Below, one piece after another: positions 33,774-46,900 of a stretch of DNA of 64,000 nt. Location: positions 14,130,442 to 14,194,441 of the forward strand of contig NC_064045.1 in NCBI RefSeq assembly GCF_932526225.1, given 5' to 3'. The notes below the pieces were generated by a model. It was not told the DNA's origin. It searched no databases and worked only from the letters and a program-made list of their open reading frames with translations. The position numbers and the translations under genes are program-made. Every line of letters starts with the position of its first letter. Positions within the stretch are counted from its first letter, which is position 1. The DNA comes from Nematostella vectensis. Lineage: Eukaryota; Cnidaria; Anthozoa; Actiniaria; Edwardsiidae.

Positions 33774-35995
33774 ATGTTTGCACATTTGAGGCTATTTCGG
33801 CGAAATTTTCGTGTTTCTAAATCCTTTGGCCTTAGAACATTCTGTTTGATACAAAGAAGAAATGCGAAAACCATACGTTACGATCAGCAATTATTGGCCT
33901 CTAGGAAAGTTTGCATATCATCCAAAGAAAATCCAGCTAGCAAACATGATCAATCTATGGATCCACCAGAAATAGAAAATAGTGAAAGGTCAAGTCTCCA
34001 ACAGATGGAAGGAAAAGATCTTCACAGTGATATACGAAATGACACAGTTATCGAACTCAGTGAAAAAGCTATTGAGTCTAGAATCACAAGCGCTAAACCA
34101 GCACCATCCAAGTTTGCATTGAGGTTTGAAACTGCTTTATCACAAGGTAAAACCAGGGATAACTTTATTGAGATCTTGGAGTCCTTCTCCCGACATGATC
34201 GCAACCGACGAGGTCATATGGAGCTACTAAAGACAGCAATGAACTATATGGATATATATGGACTTGAGAAAGACTTACTTGCATATAACGCCATGCTAGA
34301 TGTCTTCCCTAGAGGGCGGTTCCAGAATAGGACACTTTTTGATGCTGTCTGGCCCAAGAAGCATCCACAAGTAGACTTAGCTCTGGAAATTTTAACAAAA
34401 ATGGAGGAAAATGTGATAAAACCTAGCATAGAAACATATGATATTTGTGAGGAGATATTTGGGAAAGCAAGCCAGCCTGTTCAGAAAGTCCGCAGACTGG
34501 CTTACTGGCTGACAAAACTAGAGGAAATGTTCCCCAGTCCCCTTCCTGCTGAGTTGCCTGAGGGGGAGCTGGAATTGAGCATGGTTGCCATGGAGAGAAT
34601 GTCTAAGGAGGGACTCCCAATAGTTGTTTTTCAGGTAACTATAAAGTCTTTATCTGAATTGCCGCTTGGAAGCTACACCAGTAGAGGAAGCCATCTGGCA
34701 CATGGATACCATCCCCAATTTTGATAAATTTTTGGTATGGTTAGTTTAGTTTGTGGATCAACCAAATTAATCTAAAATGTTTTCTAGCTGTATTCTCTGT
34801 TGATCTTATTATATTTGTGCAGTCAGTCCTTGTATTTCCCTGAGGGTAAGGGATGTGTGGGGTAGACATTATTTTCTTCATACTGTATGATTTTTGTGAA
34901 TAAGTCCTCTGGTTGTCTACTGTATCATCAATGCTGTATTCTGATTTGTTTACCTATTTACTAGTATAGGTTTAAGTTATAGGCTGTCAGTAGTGAAAAG
35001 TGCCAGGTCAGAAAGGCCAAAAATGGCCAAGCTAGACAATGGTTTTGGTTATACAAATTTACCTACTAGAAGGATTTCACTAAAGGATTATTACTCTTGC
35101 CTTCATTGTTTCTGGGTCAAAGTCTTGTGAAAAAAATGTTAAATTTTTCAGTTACTGTAACTTGAAGGCAGTTTTACTGTTGTTGATACAGGCTCACAAA
35201 TGTTTCTTCCCTTAGGATCTGAGTGAGGGAAACAGTGAGGAATTTATTGTGAGTAGCCAGACCCCAGAGCAGCAAGCTCTTTTGGGCAAGCATGACATTG
35301 TTGTTCCCGTCTATGTAGAAGGGCCATACTTTTTGTGGGTAAAGAGAATCAGAAGACATTTCTACACTTTACGAGCTCCTTACACTGGAAGCAATGATGG
35401 TATACCACCAGACGACACTGAAGGTAAGTGCATAAAAGCAAATACAGTATGGATTGCATCACACATAACAACCAGATAGTGATAGTGCTGATTTATGTAT
35501 ATTTTTACAATGACATTTTTTGGACATTTACGAAATGAGAATGTTTTCGATAGTGGCATGACTTTTGTTATGTACAGTGTAACTTCTGATGTGTTGGTGA
35601 TGATGGTAATAACGATGGCAGGGATAATGTTGATGATAGAGATGATAATGATAATGCCGTGGTGATGATGATGGAGGTGATGATGTTGGTGGTTATGATA
35701 GTGACTAGTGCTTTACTTATTTTTGTGGTCACAATGATGGTGCTTTTTAAGGACCAAATGTCTGCAATACTGATCCATGTAAAAATTAGGATTGCTGTGT
35801 TGTTATAACTTATATGTAAAGAAGCTTGTTAGTAATTGATCATGTCCTCTTACTGTAGGTGTGGTCCTTGCAGTCTGTATGACAAGCCCAGACTGTACAC
35901 AAGACAACCTCAAAAACTGGATTCTACAGCTCCAGAAGACCTCCCCAAATCTTGCAAACATTAATGTGATTTTCAACCTTGATCAGAACAGCTAG
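33774..35995 (+). CDS. ECSIT: ECSIT, mitochondrial complex I assembly and Toll/BMP signalling adaptor, 401 aa
   Basis: Three exons: 33774-34634 (287 codons, donor CAG|GTAACT, phase 0), 35216-35423 (donor GAAG|GTAAGT, phase 1) and 35859-35995 (TAG stop). The ATG at 33774 opens a basic, hydroxylated leader (MFAHLRLFRRNFRV, FGLRTFCLIQRR) typical of a mitochondrial presequence. Diagnostic ECSIT blocks follow: RNRRGHMELLKTAMNYMDIY, GLEKDLLAYNAMLDVFPRGR, AVWPKKHPQVDLALEILTKM, YWLTKLEEMFPSPLP, then IVVPVYVEGPYFLWVKRI and FYTLRAPYTGS. In animals ECSIT works with NDUFAF1 in assembling respiratory complex I, and with TRAF6 and Smad partners in Toll and BMP signalling. The length is close to the vertebrate protein (about 430). 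It sits head to head with RPSA. Confidence 0.94.
35580..35712. repeat. Degenerate (GAT)n in ECSIT intron 2
   Basis: Imperfect GATGAT/GATAAT/GGTGAT triplets in the intron between exons 2 and 3. No other structure is seen in this intron. Confidence 0.8.
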
Positions 35996-36421
35996 TGACG
36001 CTCATTTTAGCAGCCTGCTCAGATTAGCGCTCCCTTCAAATAAGCTCATGGTCAACCATTATAGAAGGGATCCAGTAGATGACTGAATGCAAGATGAAGA
36101 CAGGACACTGATACTTATAGAGCTGAAGTCTGTTTTTTTAAAATAAGCGCCCCTCTTGGGATTTGTGTCCCCCTTGCCACTAAAAACACATTAGTGCCCA
36201 TGGCACAAAAAAGAAAATTCATGGTTTAACTTCTAGCACTGTTGCCCTATTTTGGTTTGTGAAAGACTTGAACATATATGATATAACACAACATGCTTAA
36301 TACAGTCTTTTATATGAATTTATTGAAGCCCTATGGTGTCAAGATTTGATTCATATCACTTTTTGACTGTCCTCTAGAAAAATGTAATTGTCTCGAATGT
36401 ACTGTAATGAAAATTGTATTC

Positions 36422-36427
36422 AATAAA
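36422..36427 (+). terminator. ECSIT polyadenylation signal
   Basis: AATAAA lies about 430 bases after the ECSIT stop, in ATTCAATAAACATG. It is the first good hexamer in the 3' flank. Confidence 0.6.
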
Positions 36428-36894
36428 CATGTAAAGCTAGGGGACTAATTTGTTTTGTGATGGGCTGGTCAGAAACTTATCAAAATTTATTTTCATGTAA
36501 GCCAAAATAGCTAGGAAAATCAATCTATGTAACAAGCAAAAGATAGCTAAAAGAACGCTCAAATTCCAGAGGAAAAATAATTGCTCAACTGAATTGGTCA
36601 AAATGTCACCGATAGCAGAAAGTCGATAACCTTTCCATCTAATACCTGGTGTAGATAAATGTCACAGACTGTGAAATACCCTTCTATTTTTAGCCTATAG
36701 AAAAGTTGGTGTTGTCACTTCTTCTAGTGTAGGTTTAAAGCCTCTTACAAAGAATTCAATTCTTTGTACATGTGGCATGTGCTTTGTTTGAGTAGTTGAA
36801 CAGCACAAATACATAGTACATATAGGTATCCCAATAGTTTCTCCGAAAAAATGAAAAACAATTCGACGATTGCTTATCTAAAACCAATTAACAA

Positions 36895-37400
36895 GAACAT
36901 GCCTCTCGTTACCAAGGACATGCCCCCTCGTTATAAAGGACATGCCTCCTTGTTATAAAGGACATGCCCCCTCGTTATAAAGGACATGCCCCCTCGTTAT
37001 AAAGGACATGCCTCCTCGTTATAAAGGACATGCCCCCTCGTTATAAAGGACATGCCTCCTCGTTATAAAGGATATGCCTAAGGATATGCCTCCTCGTTAT
37101 AAAGGACATGCCTCCTCGTTATAAAGGACATGCCCCCTCGTTATAAAGGACATGCCTCCTCGTTATAAAGGACATGCCTCCTCGTTATAAAGGACATGCC
37201 CCCTCGTTATAAAGGACATGCCTCCTTGTTATAAAGGACATGCCCCCTCGTTATAAAGGACATGCCCCCTCGTTATAAAGGACATGCCCCCTCGTTATAA
37301 AGGACATGCCCCCTCGTTATAAAGGACATGCCCCCTCGTTATAAAGGACATGTCCCCTCGTTATAAAGGACACGCCCCCTCGTTATAAACGACATGCCTC
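36895..37400. repeat. 22-bp minisatellite, about 23 copies
   Basis: The unit CTCGTTATAAAGGACATGCCC, with a C/T choice at CCCCCT/CCTCCT, repeats every 22 bp. It lies between the convergent 3' ends of ECSIT (+) and the giant gene (-). The ends of the array decay gradually on both sides. Confidence 0.95.
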
Positions 37401-37535
37401 TTGTTATTACCAATAACATGTCCCTTCGTTATCAAGAACATGACATCTCGTTTCAAAGGACATGTAACCATATTGATGAAAACATCTTACGGGAATCGAA
37501 ATGCAAGAGAAAAACTGTACATTGATTACTTAGAA

Positions 37536-37541
37536 TTTATT
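37536..37541 (-). terminator. Possible polyadenylation signal of the giant gene
   Basis: TTTATT on the plus strand gives AATAAA on the minus strand, about 430 bases after the stop at 37971. It is the best candidate before the 22-bp array. The interval 37542-37970 is A/T rich and would be the 3' UTR. Confidence 0.4.
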
Positions 37542-37970
37542 GATCAAAATACTTATAATAATCAAATTGTTATGAAAACTAAAATATAAAAAAGGTTTAC
37601 TGTTATGAGCTATAGCCTTATGCTTGTGATTAAAATATTCTTTAAAGTCTGCTAAGCGTTTCTACTTTTTGCGTGTTCATGAAACTTATTATAAATTCTT
37701 GGAAATTTCATTACAAATCATAGCTGCGAACTACTGACATGAAGTATTTTCTTTACATATACCTATATATTTTTCTAGATTAATGATAATTACCGTATCG
37801 GAATGGATGAACGATTTAAAATAGCTTAAAAAATGCTTACAATATAATTGCAATTGGGATTATATTTGCCTGGGTAAAGTTTAACTTGAAGCGTTTACAA
37901 TAACGTGGATTTATAAGTTAAACGTTTAAGCTATTTGATTAAAATTTTTGGACTTCTAGTTTGGCCATCT

Positions 37971-40900
37971 TCACATAGTGGACTCACTGTCCGAACTTGT
38001 TCCGTACCCGTACAACAATCCTTTTGGCTGAACCTTAAGTTTTTTTGCGTGAACGCCATCCTTTCTGTCCTCTTTCTCTTGCGTGGATGTCTTCGGCAGA
38101 CTCTTTTTTTTCTCGCCCCGTGATATCTCTGACGATATCTTTCTTTTCTTTCGCCCTTGACGATTATGTGGGGTAGCAGCAATCGCCATAAATGGATCTT
38201 CTTCATCTGTATCAAGGGTGGGCTTATTTGCTTCTTCTTTTGTATGGACATCTTCCTTTCTCACCTGTTCAAACGTGGATAACTTCGGTAAACTCTTTTT
38301 TTTGTCGCCCCAGGACACATCCGATGATACCATCCGTTTCTTTCGTCCTTTGGGTTTAAGCGGCGAAGGAGCGATCCCCACAAATGGATTATCGTCTTCA
38401 TCTTTGGTTAGGCTGTCCTGGTTTTCTGGTTTGGAAAAGCTCGAAAAACTAGGCTTCTTGCTTGGTTTTGTAGGATCTCCCTTACTTGATGAGGACGAGC
38501 TTTTTCGTGATTTCTTTCTGGTAGCCCGTTGTGGCAGAAACACCTCAGCGCCTGTCACACCGTGTTCATCCTCAGTATTTGTCGTTGGGCAGTTGAAGGA
38601 GGGCTCATCAGACTCGTCACCGCCGCCATTATAGTAAAAGTGCTCCATCTCGTGTGTCTCCTCGCCGGTGGCATACTTCAACTCGTACTGCCGCAGTGCT
38701 TCCGGCTCATCAAGCATCCGTACCTCGTTCTTCTTCTTTTTCTTCTTTATCTTACAAATCAATATTATCACACATAGGAGCAGCAGTAGAATCAAACTAA
38801 CCGAGCACGTGATGACAATAATTACTGTCTCGGAAAGTACGTTTGGTTTCTTAGACTTGCAAGGAGGGAATGCATCGTATGTTCCGTGAAGCTTGCATTC
38901 CTCAATTCCAAGAACCTTCTGACAGTAAAGCCCAAAAAGGCTAACGGAAAGTTTATGATGCGCAAGGCTTCCAGAGTCCGCTATATCTGCTAAGCACGCG
39001 TCATAGTAGAATCGCGCCTGCGGCACAAGTTTCTCGCTGCAGAGGGTCTTCACATTTCCTGAGTAGAACCACTTGCTGCATGTATCCACAGCTTTTCTCC
39101 CTAGGTCTTTGTCTCTGAACTCTAAGGTGTAGTTAACAACAGGAGTGAGGTTAATCCCAGAAGGTGCCCACGTGATCTGTGACGCAACAGGAAAGTTGTC
39201 AGGTTTAGAATGGAATTTCACCACCTTCCCTTCCTGGTTCTGTTTTCCTGGAACCTTTGGTACGCTAACGTTGATTGGTTGATAAAGCATTGCATCAGCT
39301 GTCGCTCCAAATCCTTCGTCTAAAGGCAGACTCAGTATTAATCCTTCTTGGTAGTTGTCAAGCTTCATGCCTCGACTCGCAATTATTTCGTCTAAACTTT
39401 TCGCGTATTGCCAGATCTTGAACTCATCAAGCGCTCCAATCAGACCATAACCAACAGCGTCCTTGTCGATCAAGAACCGCCCGATGACCAGGAATCCATC
39501 TGGATCGAATTTCAACCCGAGGTGTATCCCGTATGATGTTGAAGAGTGCGTGACGCGTGACGAGTTAGAATCATTGGCAAAACTTGTGTAGAACTGCACG
39601 CGACCGTCATGTGATCGCCATGTGACAGCCAGGTGTGTCCAGACTCCCTCGGCCATAGTGACATTAGTATTGATAGTATCCTCATTCCAGAGAAGTATTA
39701 CTCCTTCTGAGTATAGAAGTGCGAACTTTCCTTGTGTCGTAGATATCGAGAAAATATCATGATTTGCTACTATAATATTCCCATGTATTCTTTCTGGTTT
39801 CGCTAGAGAGCAGAGTCTTTGCGATGCGATTGAGTTAACGAGACACGCCCAGACTTCAATGGTAAACTCTTCCAGCACAGGAATACTTGAATTCACAGGA
39901 AACACAAGTTGGCTGCCATTGAACACGACCATGTAGCCAGCTCCGCTAAAATGGTGCTGTGTGGGATCCCCCGTCAGTATGTTATCCTTAGGCCGAACAA
40001 GAAGCTTTGAAGAAAGAATCTCATCAAGGAAGTGCTGACTCAGCGATGTGTTGGTCCCATTATGACTCTTTATCCATGTCCCTGTCACCTCGCCACACAA
40101 ACCGCGCGTCCCGTCTCGCTCCAATCGTTCCATTTCAATTCCAGTTCCAATTGTTCCGTTATACATCAATATGCTCATTTTCATACTTTTATGGACTTCC
40201 ACTTCAAGGATTTCCGGGGTAAGCCAGCGGTACTTGGAAGATTTCGAACCTGCGATCACAGTTTGTTTACTAGTCCTCTTTAACTCCGATGTTTCATTCG
40301 AAGGCAAAAGTATTAGCCTTGTTTGGAGACTCTTTAGGTCTGTGTATTTAACATTTATGTCAAATGTTGAGGTTCGGATAGCAATCTCGGCGATTCTGCG
40401 GCATGAGACCCTATTATTACACGGCGTCTGTAGTACCTGCACCATTACATTACTGGTATTCAACAGCACAAATGCTCCTGGTATCTCGAAATTGAAGTTA
40501 ACTCCCGTGACTGTTGTGAAGTGCGGATCACCGAAGGTGATGGACATCCCGGGTTTATCAGTCTCCTGGATGTATTTCTCTACTGCAATAGCACATTCGG
40601 TACCGACCCAGCCTTCTGAACACTTTTTACAAGGCAATGAATGCGTAGGATCTTGGGTGCTGTTGGTCGTTCGATTCCATTTCAGGTCACACAGACAATC
40701 CCCAGTCCATCTATTGCAAGTTCCGTGGCCATTACAAACATTCCAAATTCCTCCCTTGCAAAGCTTACCACAGTCCTCGCCCCAGTAACCCTGCTCGCAT
40801 TCGCAGATTTTGTCGCTTGTAGTATTCGTCCCATTTGTTTGCACCACAGGGTACCCAAACACGCAAGGAGTGTTGCACCTGGAGCCTACCCAGTATGGGA

Positions 40901-43900
40901 AGCTCTGTGTTTGGAAATAGCGGCATAATTCACGTGCAGGCCACACTGTTAAGTTAAGAAACTCTTGGCAGAAATCAGCGTAGGAAATCACTGCATATAT
41001 AGCAAACTGTTGGTTTTCTGATTGAATTATGTCATGTAAGCAAATGTTATAGTACGTTTGTGCTAATGTAAGCCCGATGGCCTTGCATTTATCGAACAGA
41101 GGCCCTTGTAGAATAAGCATGAAGCAGAATGGCTCGTACTTGTCTGTCGCGTTTGCTGATGAGACAATATCTTCATTGCGCATCGGTATATTGGCGTCCG
41201 AAAACACACGTTTTGGTTTGTGGAACTTTTTCAGGTACAAATCTTCGTTCCCAACATCGTCCACGGCCACGTCACCCTCGACGTGATTCATCTTCCACAG
41301 GTGTAACAAATCAGGGTAGTCTTCCTTTCTCACGTTAAGCCTTAAGTTCTGTTTGACAATCGCCGCGTTGTGTCTTCTGTTCCAGATCCTTAATTCATCA
41401 ATCTCTCCCTCAAACGTTGAAGTGGATGGCACATCATGTCCTTCAGATGACAGCCACTGTCCTATAGCGAGTACTCCTCCCTGAGCGAACACCTCGGTAT
41501 CCAGTTTGTATACACGTATAGCAAGCTTACCAACAGAGTCCACGTAATACACCTGTAATGTCCCGATGAACTGATCAAACACCAGCGTGATCTGCACCCA
41601 GTGGTTAATTTCAAGGGTGAGCGTAGTGTCCAGTATCTGTCCACGATAGAAGATCCGCAGAGTCTCAGCGGAGAGAACGGCAAATGTGTTTGGTCCGGCG
41701 TAAGAGAATATTGTCCCACCATAAGTACGTATCTTTATAAGGAACTCTACTGTTATGGTGTTGACACGGGGGAGGTAAAAGCGTCTTGAGATGAGGAAAC
41801 TGTCAGTAAAACCCAGGCAAAATCCACCACCGGTAATAACACGATGTTCAAAATACCCCAAGTACTCATAAATGAAAAGCGTCTGTGATTTCGGAACACT
41901 TGAACCAGACAAGAGTCCATTTACATGTTGTTCGATAGTCCTCGTGTTGTTGGCAATCTCGTCGTTGCAAGACCCAAGCAGCCCTGAAGCGTTCAAACAG
42001 TATTCTCTTGGTATATGAACCACGACACTCAGGCTTTGGCTGACGGTGATGATAAACCGGATATCACGTGGTCCTGTAATGTGATACGTCATACTGGAAA
42101 TGCGCACCATGGTAAGTCCAAGTGCTAGTCGAGTCACGTGGTTTACACGGATGAGCCGTCCGTTTAGCCATATCAGAGGCGCTAAGATTTGCGTTCGTGG
42201 TGTGCTCGTTACCGGTGCGCGAATGGAGATTCTGACGTGACGATACGACAAGGCAAATCCAGTAGTGCAAAGAGGAATGAACGTGTTCTGTAAGATACAG
42301 CTGCTTTGTCGAATTTGTAATGCAAAATTATCTTGGTGTGTTCGCAAAAGGTAGAATTCACCGTGTACTTGGTACGTGAATGCGACTCCGATGAACGATC
42401 TAAAGTAGCCGGCTCCAGTTATATACGAAGAAGCGACCGACAGTGATGCTGTTGGTGGAATTACAGCGTACTGGCATTGATGGCCGTACCAACCTTGAGA
42501 ACAAGACGTACAGTTTGCATCGCCGTCCCAATTGATAGCGCATATGCATTTACCGCTGCCCAGGTCACACCGGCCATTGTTACCACAGGGAGTTTGGATA
42601 CCTCCCGGACACAACATTGAGCAGTCTTTCTTCCAATACCCGCGATTACAGACGCACATGTTGCGGTTAGACTTGTGGGGTCTCCCAAAGACACAGCGTA
42701 CATCGCAGCTATCGCCGATCCATATTGGAAACAGAGCACCGGGAATTGAATTACACAGCTTCTGGGCGGGCCAGAACGATAAGGAAAGTGTAGCTTTACA
42801 GTGATCAGCAAACGTCACTATTGCAACCAGGGAAACGGATACATCCCCTGCTCTCACAACGTCCTCGACACAAACCAAGGAGTAGAAATCTAGCTCTGCG
42901 TGTAAGCTCTTGCAATGGTCGCTAAGTGCACTTTTGAAGAATATTTCGTAGCAGAACGCTTTCGCCTCATCGATAGCTGCCTGGGTCCCTTCTGGGGTGA
43001 AAGCCGTTTCTGTTATGTTGGTGTTCACTTTGGCGTCTGAGTAGACCCATACTGGCTGTTGCCATGGTGATCTCGGTACATAGATATGCTCATCAGAGAC
43101 AAGGTTATGTATTGTTTCGCCTTCCCCTTCGTTAAGTTTCCATAGCCCTGTCAGGCCTGGGTGACTTGGAAGTACGTTCATGTGGATATTCTGCTGGACG
43201 AGGACAGGATTAAACGCCTTTAGCCAAACCCTCAGCTCGTCAATGATCCCAGTAAAGGCGTCATTTATCACTGCTTCTGTATCGCCAGGCGATAGTCCCC
43301 ACTGACCCAGAGATAGAACGCCACCCTGGATAAACGGGTTACTTGCCAACTTATATTCCCTTCGCTGGATACTCCCATTAAACTCAAAACAGTAGAAGAC
43401 CAGAACATGTGTCCTGTGATACCAGACAAGTGAAATGTGACTCCAGGTTCCCACGTGCACTTTGAGTCTAGTATCGATGATATCAGTCCCGTGATAGATC
43501 TTATACGTAGTATCAATAACTAATGCAAAGGTCTTGAGGTGTGAGTACGAGATGAACGTCCCTCCTAAGCGCAGAGGCTTCACAAGAATCTCAATGGTCA
43601 AGTCAACATTAACAGGAAAGGTCTTAAGTAATTGGCCTGTCGATGCTCCAGTATTGTTGAACAGCAGTGCGTACATGCCAGCAAACGGAATTCGAGTCTC
43701 GATAAAGATCTCATGATTCAGGACGATAAGAGAATCGTTATCAGACACTAGCTGGGCCTGTCCTTGCTGGTTAATCAAACCTTGTGTGACATTAGGCGAT
43801 GATGTTACGTCATTTGCTGGATCACCATCACAGGAGCCGAGCAGTCCAGTAGAATTCACACACAGATCCTTGTCTACGTCCACTTTGAAGCCAAGATATC

Positions 43901-46900
43901 TCCCATAGACCCTAACATATAGCGAGAATCGATCTTCCCATTTAATGGCGTACATATCGCATGACAATGGCCTGATTGACAGCTTTAGATGTTTTTGGCC
44001 AATTACTGTTTCGTATCCGCTCAGCTGGAGAATTTCATTGTCAATCCAGATAACAGGTGCGGCTCCGGAATGATACGGACCGTGGAATGACAGCACTGTG
44101 TTGGAGACCCGCATTGCAAATGAATTGATACAGATGGACTGCATGTAGCAAGGGACGTGCCGCACTTGGAAAGTAAATCTCTGCGAGGTAACATGCATGA
44201 TGTAAAACTCCCCTATTGCTATCAAGGTGAAGCTATATCCATCGAAGGTAGTGTAACGACCAGATGAGGAGAAAACAGCGATGGAAAAAACACTTGGGGG
44301 TAGCAACGCTGTAGCGATAGAGCAGTCTTGTCCGATCCAGCCCGTTGAACAAACACTGCAGTCCGCCTTCCCTCTCCAGTTACGTTCGCATAGACATTCC
44401 CCAGTGAGAGGATTGCACAGTCCGTGGTTACTACACGGGTTAGCCGCACCTCCAGGACAAACCATGGAACAGTCCGTGCCCCAGTAGCCATGGTGACAAA
44501 CACACGAGCTTGGTAGCATCTTGTTACCATAAAAACACTGACGCAAACACTCTGGGCCATACCAAATAGGGAACTCAGTCCCAGGGAACGCATTGCATAG
44601 AGGCTGAGCAGGCCAAGTTGCGAGGCCTAGAACCGACTGGCAGTAGTCTGAAAGAGTTACTACGACTTCAAGGGACGCACATATCGCTCCTGTAGAGGCG
44701 ATACGTTGGATACAGGATCTATAATAGAACATGAGAACCCCTTGCCCAAGTCCGGCGCACGAAGAGAAGACTGGTCCAGTAAGCAACACTTCTTTGCAAA
44801 ATCTCTCCGATTCATTCCTTAAGGATTCATTGGCGAATTCATAAGTTGGTGTAGTATTAAAGAACGGTTCATTCATGTCAGCATCCGAGAACTCCCAGCT
44901 TGGTACCAGCCAAGGCGATGAGGCCAGTTCCATCTCAATATCACCCACAGTGTCGATGGCAACGGCACCCTCGCCTTCGTTGAATCTCCACGCATGCGCC
45001 AGATCTGTGGTCTTTACCAGGACACTGCGCTTCCAGATTTGCTGGATAAGTGCGGGATGGAAGTAGCGTGTCCAGATCCGTACCTGGTCAATAGAACCGA
45101 CAAAGACATCTACAGGTTGTACCCCACTGCCGTCCAGCGGTGGTATCCAGCCAGACAAGCTGAGGTAGCCGCCCGATGGGAACAAATCTACCGACACCGA
45201 CACATCAATATCTAGTCTCTGTACCAGACCGGTACTTAGAAAGAAGTAGAGTTGGAGAAGCCCGCCATTGCGATGATAGACCATACTTATTTGATTCCAT
45301 ACGTGTTGTTGCGCAGTCATGTTGGTTCTGAAGACATTATCACCAAAATGCAAGGTGAATACACCTCCAATGCTTGTAAGATAAAAGGTGCTTTGTTTGC
45401 TGTAAGACAGAATCACTCCGTGTCTTTCGATCTTGAACATCAGGTCAATGGTGTTGTACTCTGAAGTGAATGCCTTTGTTATAAATGTTGATGTTATGGT
45501 GGCAGTGCGGTTGAAGTGAAGTGTATAGCCGCCACTAGAGTCCCGGTGTTCCTTAATATCTTTGTATGAATAAACAAAAAGACTTTTACACGATCTCACA
45601 CGGAGATTTACAACTAGTTCATTGATAATGTCTTTAGTGCTACCACTTCGATTACCCACCCTATATTCTTGTCTTGCCGAGATGTTGAAGGCATAACCGT
45701 CGCAGTTATTTGTCGGAGTGTATTGTTCAAGCGCTGTGATAAAGTTTTTATTACAACTACCGAGGATTCCTATTGAGTCGTTGCATATATTTTGGGAGAA
45801 ATCTGTGATAAGACTGAGAAAACGGCCTTCGACTCTTAATCTTAGCTTCAGGTGGGCGTGTCTAAACTCGTAAATGTTAACTGACACACGAACAAACTCA
45901 AACCCGTGAATAGCTAGGGACGGCGGATTCACGTCAATGTCTGTGACTTGGTTGTTAATCCATACGACTATCCCCTGGCCTGTATTGTAGGGCCCGTGTA
46001 CCACAAGGTTGTCTGAATTGATACGGATCGCTATCGAGTTGATGCATGACTCGTACACGAAGCAGGTCACAAGTCTAACTTGTACAATGACGTTCATGTT
46101 ATGGTTGTACACAAGGTAAAACTCCCCTGTTACTTTCAAAACGAAGCTTACTCCAGTAAACGTACTGAAGTGTCCCCTAACTGACACGCTCGCGATCCCA
46201 GGAACAATACCAGTATAAACAGGTTCCGTGATAGCTAGGGAGCAGTCGTTACCGGTCCAACCGGATGAACAGGTTGTGCAGTTCTCGTCGCCACGCCAGT
46301 TCATTTCACAGAAGCATTGACCAGCAGTATTGCACCTTCCGTGATGGTTGCACTCGTTTGATTGTCCACCTGGGCAAATGCCCGTGCAGTTGTCTCCATA
46401 GTAGCCGTTCTTACACTCGCAGATGTCTTGACTCGAGTTTGAGGCTTTGCCGAACTTGCAAAACGTCGAGCAGTTTTTACCAATCCAATTAGGAAATTCT
46501 CTTCCTGGAAACTCATTACACAGTGGTCTCGCAGGCCAGAAGGTCAAAACCAAAGTTTCCTGGCAATAATCCGACACTGTGATAACCGTCTCGATTGAGT
46601 GGGCTACTAGTCCGGAAGTAACGACACTCTTGACACAAGACCGGAAGAAAAACTGAAGTGTCACGTTACCCAGTTCAGAGCATGCTTTAAACAAAGGACC
46701 ACTTAAAATAAGCCGAACACAAGCTTCCTCGGCGTTTGCTATCAGCGTGACGTTGTTATCGTTAGGGTTTTGAACAGGTACAAAGTCGATGGGCGCGTCA
46801 GAGGACCTCCATTCCGGTGGACCCAGTGGGTAAGAAGGGAATATTAGGTCGTTTGCTGCGATAAGATCCTTTGCTGTAGTTCCATCACCGTTGTTGAACT

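Noticed and set aside
36895-37400. Regular array considered as a CRISPR
   Set aside because: The 22-bp units are contiguous with no unique spacers, and the window is an animal genome.
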